A DNA stretch of 64,000 nt from Candidatus Phosphoribacter hodrii (GCA_016707175.1 JADJIB010000004.1:62001-126000); one strand, 5' to 3'. Shown: positions 1-8,914, numbered from the stretch's first letter. Made by a program: numbers and translations. Notes: generated by a model from the sequence alone, not told the origin.

Positions 1-630
1 GACGAGGCGCTGTTCGAGACGGGTCAGCAGCGCGCGGGCCGCCTCGCGGTCGACTCCGGCAGGGGCGATGGCGACCTGGTCGCGGATCCGTTCGATGGTG
101 GCCCGGACGTCCTTGAGCCGGGTGCCGACCTCGGCGCCGGACGGCTCAAGAGACAGTCGCGCACGCAACGACGAGGTCATCGCGTCGCAGAGCCGGCACG
201 CCTCGGGCAACGACAGGCCCAGGGCCCCGGCCGTGGTGGGGGAGATCGTCGCGGCCGCCGAGTCAGGCGCCACGTCGAGGCGACCCCAGATCAGGGTCGA
301 GAGTCGAGCCGCCTCCGTGGGGCCGACCCGGCCAGAGTCGAACGTGACCGTCAGCAGGTCGTAACGGTCGGAGATGGCCTTCCACAACGCCATCGACACG
401 AGCATGTCGCGGCTGAAGGAATCGCGGTCGGTGGAGGCCAACGCGGCGGCGTCGAGCGAGTCGAGCTCGGCCTTGCGCTTGTCCCGCCACACCCCGAGGT
501 CGCGCAGGTAGGCGTAGGCCTCGTGGACCCCCAACGGGGTGCCGAGGCGCCCGGGAGCCTCCGGAGCCGCGGCACCGGGGAGCGCCCCGCCGGCAGCCGG
601 CTGGGGAATCGGGTCAAGGGACAGGCTCAC
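1..630 (-). CDS. Partial protein of unknown function, first gene downstream of glnH-like gene
   Basis: Reading the minus strand from a GTG start (VSLSLDPIPQPA...) gives about 210 uninterrupted codons running off the left edge, so the C-terminus is missing. An Ala/Pro-rich N-terminal tail of about 28 residues is followed by a helical, soluble-looking region (LGVHEAYAYLRDLGVWRDKR...). I see no signal peptide, membrane span or catalytic motif. The start lies 13 bases after the stop of the GlnH-like gene, so it is probably the last visible gene of that operon. In mycobacteria the gene after glnX-glnH is the kinase pknG, but nothing visible here shows a kinase domain, so I leave the function open. 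Confidence 0.6.
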   Translation of the reverse strand, partial: MSLSLDPIPQPAAGGALPGAAAPEAPGRLGTPLGVHEAYAYLRDLGVWRDKRKAELDSLDAAALASTDRDSFSRDMLVSMALWKAISDRYDLLTVTFDSGRVGPTEAARLSTLIWGRLDVAPDSAAATISPTTAGALGLSLPEACRLCDAMTSSLRARLSLEPSGAEVGTRLKDVRATIERIRDQVAIAPAGVDREAARALLTRLEQRLV

Positions 631-643
631 GGGGCGGTCACCG

Positions 644-1669
644 TCACTGACGCCCGTAGACCGCAGCTGGCGGCGTGGGGGCGTCACCGAGGGACGGGGC
701 GAGCCACCGGTCGTAGCTGGCCTTCCACCGACCGTCGGCCTTCATGGTCTCCAGGAGCCGGTTGACGTATTGGACGAACACCTTGTCCTCGGAGTTGAAA
801 CCCACACCGTAGGGCTCGGCGGTGATCGCCGTCTGGGCCGGGACGACGGCATACGGGTCCTGGGTGGCGAGCCCCGCCAGGACGGTGTCGTCGCCGGTGA
901 TCGCGTCGACCTTGGCCTGCTGGAAGTGCAGGAGGCACCCGGTGTGGGTGTCGGCGGTGACCGGGACGACGCCCTTGGCCACGAACTCCTGCAGCTTGGC
1001 CAGGCTCGTCGTGCCGGTGGGAGCGCACACCTTCGCCTTGGCGGCGGCGAGATCGTCCAGGCTGGTCGCCGTGCTGCCCTTACGGACGAGCACCTTCTGA
1101 CCGGAGTGGTAGTACTCCGCAGAGAAGGCGATCGGCCAGTCGAGCCACCGAGCGCAGTTCATCGTCATGTTGCGCACGACAATGTCGACCGTGCGATTGA
1201 CGAGGAAGCTCTGTCGCTGCCCCGCCGTGATGACGACGAGCTGCACCTTGGCGGCGTCGCCGAGGATCGCCTTGGCGATCTCGTGGACGAGGTCGATGTC
1301 GAAGCCCTCGATCTGGCCGGTCAGTGGGTTGCGGGCGCCCATGAGCAGGGTGTCGGCCGACACTCCAGCGATGAGGTAGCCACGGGCCCGGATCTCCGCG
1401 AGCCGCCCGGTGAGAGCGCCAGAGGCGGGAAGCGAGGGCAACGGGTCGTAGGTCTGCAGCGGATTGAACCCCGCGGGCACCGGATTGCACTTTGAGGCAG
1501 CCGGGGTCGGGGCCGCGGTCGTCGGCGCGGCACTCGTGGTGGCGGCCGCGGTCGGCGTCGGGCTCAGCGGGGTCTGGGCATACCCACCGGCCCCGCAGGC
1601 GGCGAGCGAGAGCAGCAGGGTCGTCCCGGCCGCCCACAGCGGCAGGCGGGTGGGCGGCATACGGCTCAT
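644..1669 (-). CDS. GlnH-like solute-binding lipoprotein (SBP family 3)
   Basis: 341 residues. The N-terminus is a lipoprotein signal peptide with lipobox LAAC and lipidated Cys25, followed by a Thr/Ala-rich linker to about residue 60 and then a family 3 amino-acid-binding fold (ARGYLIAGVSADTLLMG near residue 95, GFDIDLVHEIAKAI near 122). Such proteins bind polar amino acids such as Glu, Gln or Asp outside the membrane. No ABC permease or ATPase lies nearby; instead it overlaps by 4 bases a four-span membrane protein resembling mycobacterial GlnX. In the known GlnH-GlnX-PknG system the binding protein is a sensor subunit rather than a transporter part, and I infer the same here. Ligand is not predictable from what I see. 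Confidence 0.85.
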   Translation of the reverse strand: MSRMPPTRLPLWAAGTTLLLSLAACGAGGYAQTPLSPTPTAAATTSAAPTTAAPTPAASKCNPVPAGFNPLQTYDPLPSLPASGALTGRLAEIRARGYLIAGVSADTLLMGARNPLTGQIEGFDIDLVHEIAKAILGDAAKVQLVVITAGQRQSFLVNRTVDIVVRNMTMNCARWLDWPIAFSAEYYHSGQKVLVRKGSTATSLDDLAAAKAKVCAPTGTTSLAKLQEFVAKGVVPVTADTHTGCLLHFQQAKVDAITGDDTVLAGLATQDPYAVVPAQTAITAEPYGVGFNSEDKVFVQYVNRLLETMKADGRWKASYDRWLAPSLGDAPTPPAAVYGRQ

Positions 1670-3108
1670 CGGTACTCCTCCACACGCTGGGCGATCCCTC
1701 GGGTCGAGAGCACCGCGGCAGCCAGGCCGGCGAGCAGCAGGACGAGAGCGGCGATGCGCGCCTTGGTGGTCGGTCCTTCGATGTCACCAGTGAGGGCGCT
1801 CTGGAACCCGTCGACGGCGGTGGCGCTCGCCGCTTGGAAGGCGTCGAAGGTGGTCCGGGGCGACTCCGTCGCGGTGGTCGCCTTGGCCACGGCTGCGTCC
1901 CAGCTGCCCCCGTCGTCCAGGGTGCGCACCTCGGCGTGCGCCTTCTCGTATGCCGACCAGGCGGTGCTCAGCGCGCTGGCGTTGGTGCCTGACCCGCCGT
2001 ACCAACTGACCCGGCCCACGAGGGCCTTCAATCGGGCGGTCACCTCGGCGTCGCGGGCCTTCCACAGGGTTTCGAAGGGTCCTGCCTGGCCGCGGCGGAT
2101 CAGCCCGAGGCTTTCGTTGGCCCGGGCGTCGAAGGCGGCGGTCCGGGCGCTGGTGAGGGCCAAGGTTCCGGCGAGCTGGTTGTCGGCCACGCGCTTGGCG
2201 TCCGAACCGATGCCGTTGAACACGACCAACCCGAAGATGAGCGCGACGAGAACGGCGACGGTCGCTCCGGCCAGCCCGGAGTTGAGATAGCGGTGGGTGC
2301 GCCGGGCCAGCCAGATGCTGACGAGCCCGAGGACGAGCACGGCGAGGACGCCGGCGACGAGGGTCGGCCAGGACGAGCTGGCTGCGCCAAGCTCACCGCG
2401 CGAGCGCTCGGTGTTGGCCTGCAGCAGGGCCTCCAGGATCGGCACGGCCGTGGTGCGCAACCCGGAGCTTGCCGAGGTCATGTAGGTCACGCCGATGGGC
2501 AGCCCCTGGCGGTTCTCCGCGCGGGCCCGTTCGACGAGAGCGGCGTAGTCCTGCAGGGCACTGTTGAGGGCCGCAAGCGCGACACCGTCGGCCGGCTGGG
2601 CGCTCGCCGCCGCGGTGATCGTCGTGGCAGCCCGCTTGATCGCCGCCTCGTAGTCGGCGCGTTGGGCCGGGTCCTCCAGGCCGCCGACGAGGAACGCGTT
2701 GCTCGCGTCGGCGTCAGCACGCAGCACGTCGGCATAGATCGACTGGACCCGCACGACCTGGTCGGTGGTTGCCCCGGCCCGCCCGAGCGCCTGGGCGCTG
2801 GACCACAGGTTCCAGGCCCCCGCCAGCCCGAAGACAATCGCGGCGATGGCGGCGAGCGCACCGAACAGGCGCATCCGGCCGGGAGTGCCGCTGGCCTTCC
2901 CACGCACCCACGTGCCCACGCGCGCCTTGGCCGGTGCCCCCGCCGAGTTCGCGTATGCCGGTCGCACGCCTCCCGCTGCCGGAGCGGGCATGGCGACGGC
3001 AGGAGCAACTGTCTCGGCGCCGGGGCCGCTCGCGGAAGGAGGTGGCGGTGCAACGGCGGCCGCTGCCGCGGCAGGCCCGCGGGATCGCGCCTGAGGGTTT
3101 TGGCTCAT
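1666..3108 (-). CDS. GlnX-like membrane sensor with two extracytoplasmic helical domains
   Basis: 480 residues. A Pro/Ala-rich cytoplasmic tail (about 1-75) precedes four predicted membrane spans near residues 80-102, 247-268, 276-298 and 455-472. Between spans 1-2 and 3-4 lie two Ala-rich, all-helical extracytoplasmic regions of about 145 and 155 residues, like duplicated four-helix sensor bundles. This architecture, and the 4-base ATGA overlaps with the GlnH-like gene downstream and the AAA+ gene upstream, match the mycobacterial GlnX membrane sensor that relays amino-acid binding by GlnH. No cytoplasmic HAMP, kinase or methyl-accepting domain follows the last span, so any output must go through a partner protein. 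The family assignment is by architecture only. Confidence 0.7.
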   Translation of the reverse strand: MSQNPQARSRGPAAAAAAVAPPPPSASGPGAETVAPAVAMPAPAAGGVRPAYANSAGAPAKARVGTWVRGKASGTPGRMRLFGALAAIAAIVFGLAGAWNLWSSAQALGRAGATTDQVVRVQSIYADVLRADADASNAFLVGGLEDPAQRADYEAAIKRAATTITAAASAQPADGVALAALNSALQDYAALVERARAENRQGLPIGVTYMTSASSGLRTTAVPILEALLQANTERSRGELGAASSSWPTLVAGVLAVLVLGLVSIWLARRTHRYLNSGLAGATVAVLVALIFGLVVFNGIGSDAKRVADNQLAGTLALTSARTAAFDARANESLGLIRRGQAGPFETLWKARDAEVTARLKALVGRVSWYGGSGTNASALSTAWSAYEKAHAEVRTLDDGGSWDAAVAKATTATESPRTTFDAFQAASATAVDGFQSALTGDIEGPTTKARIAALVLLLAGLAAAVLSTRGIAQRVEEYR

Positions 3109-4670
3109 GAGGGGGTGGCTCCTTCGTCCGTGGAGTCCTCGGGTGGTTCGGAGCTCTCATCTGCGGGGTCGTCCCCGAAGGCGACGATGTCGGTCGTGGC
3201 CGGCTCGGGATCGACGTGTGGGCGGAAGTCCTCGACCCGCAGCTCGCGCAATTGGTCGGAGGTGAGGTCGGCGTCCTGGTGCAATCGCCAGGCCTGTCGT
3301 CCGATCGCTTCCTCCAAGGCGTTGCGGGCGAAGCGTCCGTTGCCGAACGCTTCGTTGCGCGCCGTCGCGGCCAGGACCGACCGGAAATGCCCTTCCGCCT
3401 CGGGCGTCACCGTGTAGTCGGCCGCAGTGGCGAGTTTGTGCAGGATCGCGACGATCTCGTCGTCGGTGTAGTCCTCGAACTCGATGACCGTCTTGAACCG
3501 GCTGGACAGCCCGGGGTTCTGGGCGATGAAGGCGACCATCGGGTCGGGATAGCCGGCGACGATGACGACGAGGTCATCGCGGTGGTCCTCCATCTCCTTG
3601 ACGAGGGTGTTGACCGCCTCCTGGCCGTATTGGTCACCGGACAAGGCGTAGGCCTCGTCGATGAACAAGACGCCGCCATAGGCCTTGGCGCACGTCTCGG
3701 CGGTCTTGATCGCCGTCTGGCCGAGGTAGCCCGCAACCAACTCGGAGCGGTCGACCTCGACAAGCTGCCCCTTGGACAGCAGACCCAGGGATTGATAGAT
3801 CCCGCCGACCATCCGGGCCACGGTCGTCTTGCCGGTGCCCGGGTTGCCGACGAACACCAGGTGGCGGGTGATGTCGGCGTTCTTCAGGCCGGCTTCGCGG
3901 CGCAGTTTGTCGACCTTGAGCATGGCGACCTGTTGGTGCACCTCGCGCTTGACCCGCTCGAGGCCGATCATCGCGTCGAGGTCCGCGAGAAGCTCCTCGA
4001 GGGTCTTGGTCGGCTTCGGCGGCTCGGGTTCGGCGGGCGGCGCCGCATCGACGGGGTCGCCGGCCACCTGGGCCTGGTCACCGCCCGAAGATGGCTGGCT
4101 AGGCGTCCCTGGTGTCACCGGTGTCCCTGGTATGCCGTTCGGCGTCGACCACGGGAAAGGCGTCAGCGTCGGGGTGGGCCAGATCCGGTCCCACTCGGAG
4201 GTGGGGGAGGGCGGCATACCGGGGACGCCTGGGGGCAGGCCCCGGGAGGTCGCGCCGGGGTCGGCCAGGCGGGCGGCCTCCAGTTGGGCGGCGGCGGCGA
4301 CGGCGGCATTGCCCGTGACCCGCAACGTCGGTTCGCCGAGGGAGCAGGCCGCCGAGGCGACCTCGGTGAGCGCCTTGGCGTATGCCGTCGCGCGCCCGGG
4401 AGCGGTGGCGGCGAGCTCGCTGAGCAAGGCCGTCGGCGCACCGCGGGACTTGCGGCCGCGGCTGGCCGCGTCGAAGAAGGCGGCGTTGACCGCAGCCAAC
4501 TCGGTCGGGGCGCCCTCGATGGCAGCGCACCAGTCCTGGGCCGCGCGGGGAGCCGCTTCGGCGATCGCGGCAGCGAAGACCATCGCCTCGTCGCGAGCCC
4601 GGTCGGGCGGCAGGCCCGCCTCGGTGGCGACGGCGACGAGGGCGTCGACCGCCTCACGCAGCTGGCTCAT
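3105..4670 (-). CDS. CbbX/SpoVK-type AAA+ ATPase
   Basis: 521 residues. The N-terminal 140 residues are Ala-rich and helical; a Pro/Gly/Thr-rich linker (about 145-225) leads to an AAA+ module. Walker A is GNPGTGKT near residues 273-280, Walker B is VLFIDEA near 333, and the arginine-finger region is SSRFKTVIEF near 395. These match the CbxX/CfqX-SpoVK-EccA class, hexameric remodelling ATPases. The C-terminal tail is acidic (DDPADESSEPPEDSTDE). The gene overlaps the GlnX-like gene by 4 bases and its own start is one base from the upstream stop, so the two neighbours are almost certainly co-translated with it. Its substrate is unknown; the operon suggests a role in membrane or envelope signalling. 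Confidence 0.88.
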   Translation of the reverse strand: MSQLREAVDALVAVATEAGLPPDRARDEAMVFAAAIAEAAPRAAQDWCAAIEGAPTELAAVNAAFFDAASRGRKSRGAPTALLSELAATAPGRATAYAKALTEVASAACSLGEPTLRVTGNAAVAAAAQLEAARLADPGATSRGLPPGVPGMPPSPTSEWDRIWPTPTLTPFPWSTPNGIPGTPVTPGTPSQPSSGGDQAQVAGDPVDAAPPAEPEPPKPTKTLEELLADLDAMIGLERVKREVHQQVAMLKVDKLRREAGLKNADITRHLVFVGNPGTGKTTVARMVGGIYQSLGLLSKGQLVEVDRSELVAGYLGQTAIKTAETCAKAYGGVLFIDEAYALSGDQYGQEAVNTLVKEMEDHRDDLVVIVAGYPDPMVAFIAQNPGLSSRFKTVIEFEDYTDDEIVAILHKLATAADYTVTPEAEGHFRSVLAATARNEAFGNGRFARNALEEAIGRQAWRLHQDADLTSDQLRELRVEDFRPHVDPEPATTDIVAFGDDPADESSEPPEDSTDEGATPS

Positions 4671-5336
4671 CTAGCCCTGCCTTCCGATGGGGGGTTGCAA
4701 CCGGACTTGTGGGGTGCCGGTGGCGGGCATCTGCGTCGCAGGGGGCGTCGGTGCCGTGGGCGTCTGAGTCGCAGTGGGCGTCGGAGCCGGCGGCATGGTC
4801 GGCGTGGTGGGCATCGTCGGCAGCGGCGTCGCGGACCCGAGGGCCAGCTCGCCTCCGGTCGACGCGTGCCCGAACTTCTCCTGCAGGAAGCGGCCGTGGA
4901 TGACCAAGGCCTCGGCGTCGGCGCGGTTGATGGCGTCGAAGACCCGGTCCATCGTCCGGCCGAGCAGGTCGAGCTGGTCGACGAGGATCATCAGCGGGGT
5001 CTTGCCGCGGTCGACCGGCCGGGAGTCGGCCCACTCGCGGGGCAGCCGGAGGTAGCCCCCGATCGCTTCGGGGAGGTAATCGGTCGCCGTCGCCATGACG
5101 TGATACGCCTGGGTGCTGCCCCCGCCCAGCCGGTCCATCCGGGGGATCGTCTCGCGGACCGTCTTGGTCACCCGGCGCAGCCGGGCCAGCACCTCAGGGC
5201 GGACCTTGCCGGCGACGGCCATGGCTTCGACACGGTCCACAGCCGCCAACAGGTCATCGGCCGTCGGCACACGCGGGATCGGCGTGACCGGCGCCTGCTC
5301 CTCGCGGCCCCCGAAGAGCCATTCGCCGATGCCCAT
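4671..5336 (-). CDS. Conserved protein of unknown function in telA-AAA+ operon
   Basis: 221 residues, start ATG (MGIGEWLFGGREEQ). Residues 20-150 form a compact helical domain (ADDLLAAVDRVEAMAVAGKV..., GRTMDRVFDAINRADAEALV) and residues 150-221 are a Pro/Thr/Ala-rich low-complexity tail. No signal peptide or membrane span. It ends one base before the AAA+ gene and starts about 100 bases downstream of the telA-like gene. I do not recognise a named family. The fixed position between a TelA-like protein and an AAA+ ATPase suggests it is a soluble partner of one of them. Confidence 0.75.
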   Translation of the reverse strand: MGIGEWLFGGREEQAPVTPIPRVPTADDLLAAVDRVEAMAVAGKVRPEVLARLRRVTKTVRETIPRMDRLGGGSTQAYHVMATATDYLPEAIGGYLRLPREWADSRPVDRGKTPLMILVDQLDLLGRTMDRVFDAINRADAEALVIHGRFLQEKFGHASTGGELALGSATPLPTMPTTPTMPPAPTPTATQTPTAPTPPATQMPATGTPQVRLQPPIGRQG

Positions 5337-5435
5337 GGTTGGTGATTGTCCCCTGTCCCGTCTGCTCTGTCTGTCGTGGACTTCCCTGGCCGAGCCCTGA
5401 CCCGACCCTGACCCGCCTGGCCGCAGCGGTGAGCG

Positions 5436-6695
5436 TCAGCGGCCCAGGTCGAGCGAGCCCATCTGGACGTTGGGGTTGACCCGGTTGGCGCGCTCGAGAT
5501 AGGTCCGCGACTTGGCGACCTCGGTCTCAAGCGTGCCGATCGTGGCCGCCATGTTGTCCAGGGCCTGCACCTTGAACGTGTCGATGGCGTCCATGGTCTG
5601 GTAGATGTTCGAGAACGCCGCCTGCAACTGCTCGATCCCGATCGTGGCGCTGGCCGCCTGCTCCTGGATGCGCACCGAGTTGTCACGCAACATCTCGGAG
5701 GTCGACTGGATGAGCCCCGAGGTCGTCGTGTTGAGGGCGGTGATCTGGTCGAGGACGAGCTTCTGGTTGCCGAGGGCCTGCGCCACGATGACGGCGGTGC
5801 GCAGCGCCGACACCGTCGTCGTGGAGGCCCGGTCGACGCCCTTGATGAGCTCGATGTTGTTCTTGATGGTGATGTCGATGGCGAGGTAGTTCTGGATCGA
5901 CACGGCCAACTGGGTGAGCAGGTCCTGGTGCTTCTGGCGGACATAGAAGAGCACGTCCTGCTTGAGGGCGGTGGCCTTCTCGGGGTCGGTGACGTCCAAG
6001 GTGGCGATCTGGGCTGCCATCTTGGCGTCGAGGCGCTCGGCGATGTAGACGTACTGGTTGAGCCGGCCCATCGAGTCCCAGAGGTTCTGCTTTTCCAGGT
6101 TGAGCGCCACGTTGTCGCGCTGCAACTCGTCCTGGCCCTGGCGTAGGGCCTGCAGGATGCCGTCGAGGTGGCTCTGGGCCGACTGGTACTTGCGGAAGTA
6201 GTCGGTGACCTTGTCGCCGAATGGGATCATCCCGAGGACCTTCTTGACACCCGTCGCTTGGCTGGGGTCGAGATCCTCGACGGTGCGGCGCAGTTCCAGC
6301 AGGGTCTTGCCGACCTTGCCGCCCTCGGACAATCCGCCCTCCTGCAGCGCCTTGACCGGCGACCGGAGCAGTCGGTTGCTCGACTCGGCGGCCCGGCGGA
6401 TGTCCTCGTCGCCCATGACGCGCACGTCGTTGGCCTTGGTCTCGAACTGCGGCGACTTCGGGGCCGCGGTCATCAACGCCTGCAAGTAGTTCTCGACCTT
6501 GGCGTCCAGGCCGGGCAGGGCCGCCTCAGGGACGGCCGGGGCCATCCGCGGCGCCGCGGTAGTCGAGATGGGTGCGGCGGCGGCCGGGGGAGCCTCCAGA
6601 CGCAGCGAGTCGTTGGCCGCGGGCGGTGCCAGCGGCTGCACTGCCGCGGCGTTGCTGGCGGAGGCGTCCTGCGCGCCGTAGGTCGGCTGGCTCAT
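5436..6695 (-). CDS. TelA-like toxic anion resistance family protein
   Basis: 419 residues. After a low-complexity Ala/Pro N-terminus (about 1-50), the protein is almost entirely alpha-helical and coiled-coil-like (YFRKYQSAQSHLDGILQALR..., LQRDNVALNLEKQNLWDSMG), with the family hallmark regions MGDEDIRRAAESSNRLL and LAVSIQNYLAIDITIKNNIE. This is the TelA (Pfam toxic anion resistance) family, linked in other bacteria to tellurite or envelope-stress tolerance; the biochemical activity is not established. A GGAGA ribosome site lies just before ATG. It is the first gene of the minus-strand block reaching to position 1. Confidence 0.88.
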   Translation of the reverse strand: MSQPTYGAQDASASNAAAVQPLAPPAANDSLRLEAPPAAAAPISTTAAPRMAPAVPEAALPGLDAKVENYLQALMTAAPKSPQFETKANDVRVMGDEDIRRAAESSNRLLRSPVKALQEGGLSEGGKVGKTLLELRRTVEDLDPSQATGVKKVLGMIPFGDKVTDYFRKYQSAQSHLDGILQALRQGQDELQRDNVALNLEKQNLWDSMGRLNQYVYIAERLDAKMAAQIATLDVTDPEKATALKQDVLFYVRQKHQDLLTQLAVSIQNYLAIDITIKNNIELIKGVDRASTTTVSALRTAVIVAQALGNQKLVLDQITALNTTTSGLIQSTSEMLRDNSVRIQEQAASATIGIEQLQAAFSNIYQTMDAIDTFKVQALDNMAATIGTLETEVAKSRTYLERANRVNPNVQMGSLDLGR

Positions 6696-6892
6696 CTGTC
6701 TCCCTGTCCTGGAGCGGGTATGCCGTGGTCCGGCTGGTCGATCGGGGGTCTTGGGGCGTTTCGGTCACCGCAGCAACAAGAGCGGTGCCGATAGTCCAGA
6801 CGTGCGGCCAATCTACGCGGTTCCCCAGGGGTCGTGCAGGGGAGCCCGGAGCCGTCGCGCAGGCTTTCGGCCGGGCCACCGAAGCGCGATGG

Positions 6893-7750
6893 TCACCGGT
6901 GCGCGACGGCGGAACCGAGCATGTATGCCGCGACGAGGAACAAGAGCATCGCGAAGCCACGGCGCAGTGTCTCGGGCGACGCGCGGCGAGCTAGTCGTCC
7001 GCCGATGAGACCGCCGACGATGGCCCCGAGCGTGAAGGTCCCGACGAGCGGCCAATCCAGCGACACGCCCTGGATCACTCGGGCGCCGAGTGCGGTGGCG
7101 CTGTTGAGGGCGATGACCAGCAGCGACGTGCCGATGGCGGCGCGCATGGGATAGCCGAGAACGAGCGTGAGGGCCGGGACGATGGCGAACCCGCCGCCGA
7201 CGCCGAAGAAGCCGGTGAGCAGCCCGACGCCGATCCCGACCGCGGCCACCGGGCCGAAGCGCCGAACCCGGTGTCCGCCGGCCCGGTCGTCAGCAGGGGG
7301 CGGTCGATGTCGGCCGCCCACCGCCCCGTCATCAGCCCCGTCGGCGACCCCCTCGGCCGCCCCATCGATGAGACTGCCGAGGTCCTCGATGACGGCGGAG
7401 GACTGGCGCAACATGAGCGCCCCCACGACGGCCAACAGGCTGGCCAGGAGGACGACGAGGACCGGCGCGGCCACCGCGGCTGAGGCGAGCGACCCGGCAT
7501 ACGTGCCGATCGTCCCGACGGCGGCGAGGATCACCGCCTCGGGCACTCGGGCGGTGCCGCCGCGGATATGGCTGATCGCCGTGGCGGCCGCGCTCACGCC
7601 GATGATGACCAGCGACGCGGTCGTCGCATCGTGCGGCGGCATACCGACGACGTAGATGAGGACGGGGATGGTGAGGATCGCGCCGCCCCCGCCGAGCGCC
7701 CCCATGACCGCGCCCGTGAGCAGGCCGAGTGGGACGGCGATCCAGAGCAC
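6893..7750 (-). CDS. TSUP (TauE/SafE) family permease
   Basis: 285 residues starting at GTG. Hydrophobic spans of about 20 residues alternate with short loops; the glycine-rich repeat GAVMGALGGGGAILTIP near residue 12 recurs as GLLTGFFGVGGGFAIVPAL in the second half, the internal duplication typical of TSUP/TauE/SafE transporters, which are associated with export or import of sulfite, sulfonates or other small anions. A charged linker (about 120-160, containing DGADDGAVGGRHRPP) joins the halves. Substrate cannot be predicted. It is separated from telA by about 200 bases and so is probably transcribed on its own. Confidence 0.85.
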   Translation of the reverse strand: MLWIAVPLGLLTGAVMGALGGGGAILTIPVLIYVVGMPPHDATTASLVIIGVSAAATAISHIRGGTARVPEAVILAAVGTIGTYAGSLASAAVAAPVLVVLLASLLAVVGALMLRQSSAVIEDLGSLIDGAAEGVADGADDGAVGGRHRPPPADDRAGGHRVRRFGPVAAVGIGVGLLTGFFGVGGGFAIVPALTLVLGYPMRAAIGTSLLVIALNSATALGARVIQGVSLDWPLVGTFTLGAIVGGLIGGRLARRASPETLRRGFAMLLFLVAAYMLGSAVAHR

Positions 7751-8388
7751 CGGGCCACTCTAGAGCCAACCGATCGTTGACTCGTCAAGTGGGTGCCGGG
7801 GGGGGTCGTTGACCCGGTAGGCCGGGGGGGTGCTGGTGGTGGCGGGCTGGGCGGGGGCGTTCAGGGGGCGGTGGGGTGTCGGCGGGGCGGCGGGTTGACT
7901 TGGTGAGTCGGGGGCGGGGCGGGGGGGGGGGGGGGGGGGGTGGGGTCCTGGCAGGTTTGTGACTTTGGCGCGGGGTCTGTGGCGAGTTTGTGGGGGACGG
8001 TCCAGTCGGAGGGCCAGTCGTTAGGGAGTCGGGGTGTCGTGCGGTAGTGCGGGGGGACCGGCCAGTTCTTCTGTTCATGTGGGCTGGTCGTGCGTGGTGG
8101 CGCCGCGAAGGGATCTGACGGGGCACCAGGCAGGGTGGTGGTTGATGACGCCCGTGTCGTGTGGATGCCACAAGTGAGGGCCGGAGGGGGCAGGGGGTGC
8201 GGATGGGGGGGGGTGTGCCACGCCGCTGCTGGGAGGGGGCGGGGCAGCCTGGGGGGGGCCCACCCCGGGCGGGGGTGGGCGGCGACCCCCCCCACGGCCT
8301 GGATGATCAACTCGCCGATTTCTACTGTGGCCACGCGAGCGTGTACTCTCTGGACCGCACTCCTGGGGCCCCTTGGGCGGCCAGGGGC
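7751..8388. other. 638-base G-rich, C-poor stretch without a credible gene
   Basis: The plus strand is strongly G-biased with many G runs, the longest being 20 consecutive G at 7921-7940. Open frames on the minus strand here are proline-rich low-complexity readings of the G runs and have no ribosome site. The last 60 bases lead into tRNA-Thr and include TACTCT at 8344-8349, a possible -10 element, but its -35 is weak. The strand skew is unlike the rest of the window and may reflect sequencing or assembly error rather than biology. Confidence 0.6.
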
Positions 8389-8461
8389 GCCCCAATAGCT
8401 CAGTCGGCAGAGCGTTTCCATGGTAAGGAAAAGGTCTAGGGTTCGATTCCCTATTGGGGCT
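8389..8461 (+). tRNA. tRNA-Thr (anticodon GGT)
   Basis: 73-base cloverleaf: acceptor GCCCCAA pairs with TTGGGGC, D-stem GCTC/GAGC, anticodon stem TTTCC/GGAAA with loop ATGGTAA (anticodon GGT at 8422-8424), T-stem TAGGG/CCCTA with TTCGATT loop, and discriminator T. No CCA is encoded. It stands just before tRNA-Met and rpmG, a common actinobacterial arrangement. Confidence 0.95.
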
Positions 8462-8490
8462 CGGGATCAGGCGTCGCGCCGGATCGCCAC

Positions 8491-8564
8491 GGCGGGATAG
8501 CTCAGTTGGTCAGAGCGCACGACTCATAATCGTGAGGTCGCGGGATCGAGCCCCGCTCCCGCTA
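8491..8564 (+). tRNA. tRNA-Met (anticodon CAT, elongator type)
   Basis: 74-base cloverleaf: acceptor GGCGGGA with TCCCGCT (first pair a G-U wobble), D-arm GCTC AGTTGGTCA GAGC, anticodon stem CACGA/TCGTG around loop CTCATAA (CAT), T-stem GCGGG/CCCGC, discriminator A. The paired first acceptor position and lack of three G-C pairs next to the anticodon loop argue for an elongator rather than initiator tRNA. Confidence 0.93.
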
Positions 8565-8722
8565 CTGCTTCCGATCGGGGCCGCCCAGCGTCCGGTCGGA
8601 CCGCGGATTTCCCGGTTCGACGCCCGATCACGTACCCTTGAGCGTTGCGCGCGCGCAGCCGAGTGTTTGCGCCCGCGTCCGACAGACCAGCCCATCGACA
8701 GACCAGCAGCGAGGTAGCCACC

Positions 8723-8893
8723 GTGGCCAGCAAGACGAGCGATGTCCGGCCGAAGATCACCATGGCGTGCACCGAGTGCAAGGACCGCAACTACATCACC
8801 AAGAAGAACCGCCGCAACGACCCCGACCGGTTGGCGCTGGCCAAGTTCTGCCCCAAGTGCGGCAAGCACACGGAGCACCGCGAGACCCGCTAA
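8723..8893 (+). CDS. rpmG: 50S ribosomal protein L33 (zinc-binding form)
   Basis: 56 residues from a GTG start (VASKTSDVRPKITMACTECK); the frame is open further upstream but the family length of 55-56 residues and the GAGGT upstream fix this start. Two CxxC pairs, CTEC and CPKC, form the zinc ribbon of the C+ type of L33. The protein sits near the E site of the large subunit. It follows the tRNA pair and is closed by a strong hairpin 20 bases after its stop, so it is separate from hadA. Confidence 0.95.
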   Translation: MASKTSDVRPKITMACTECKDRNYITKKNRRNDPDRLALAKFCPKCGKHTEHRETR

Positions 8894-8914
8894 GGCTCGC
8901 AGCCGGCATACGTC

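Noticed and set aside
1..630. PknG kinase gene by position
   Set aside because: The visible 210 residues show no rubredoxin CxxC pairs, glycine loop or kinase motifs, so the name is not supported by what is present.
7861..8421. 186-codon Pro-rich frame in the G-rich gap
   Set aside because: Arises from G runs on the other strand and runs into tRNA-Thr; no ribosome site.
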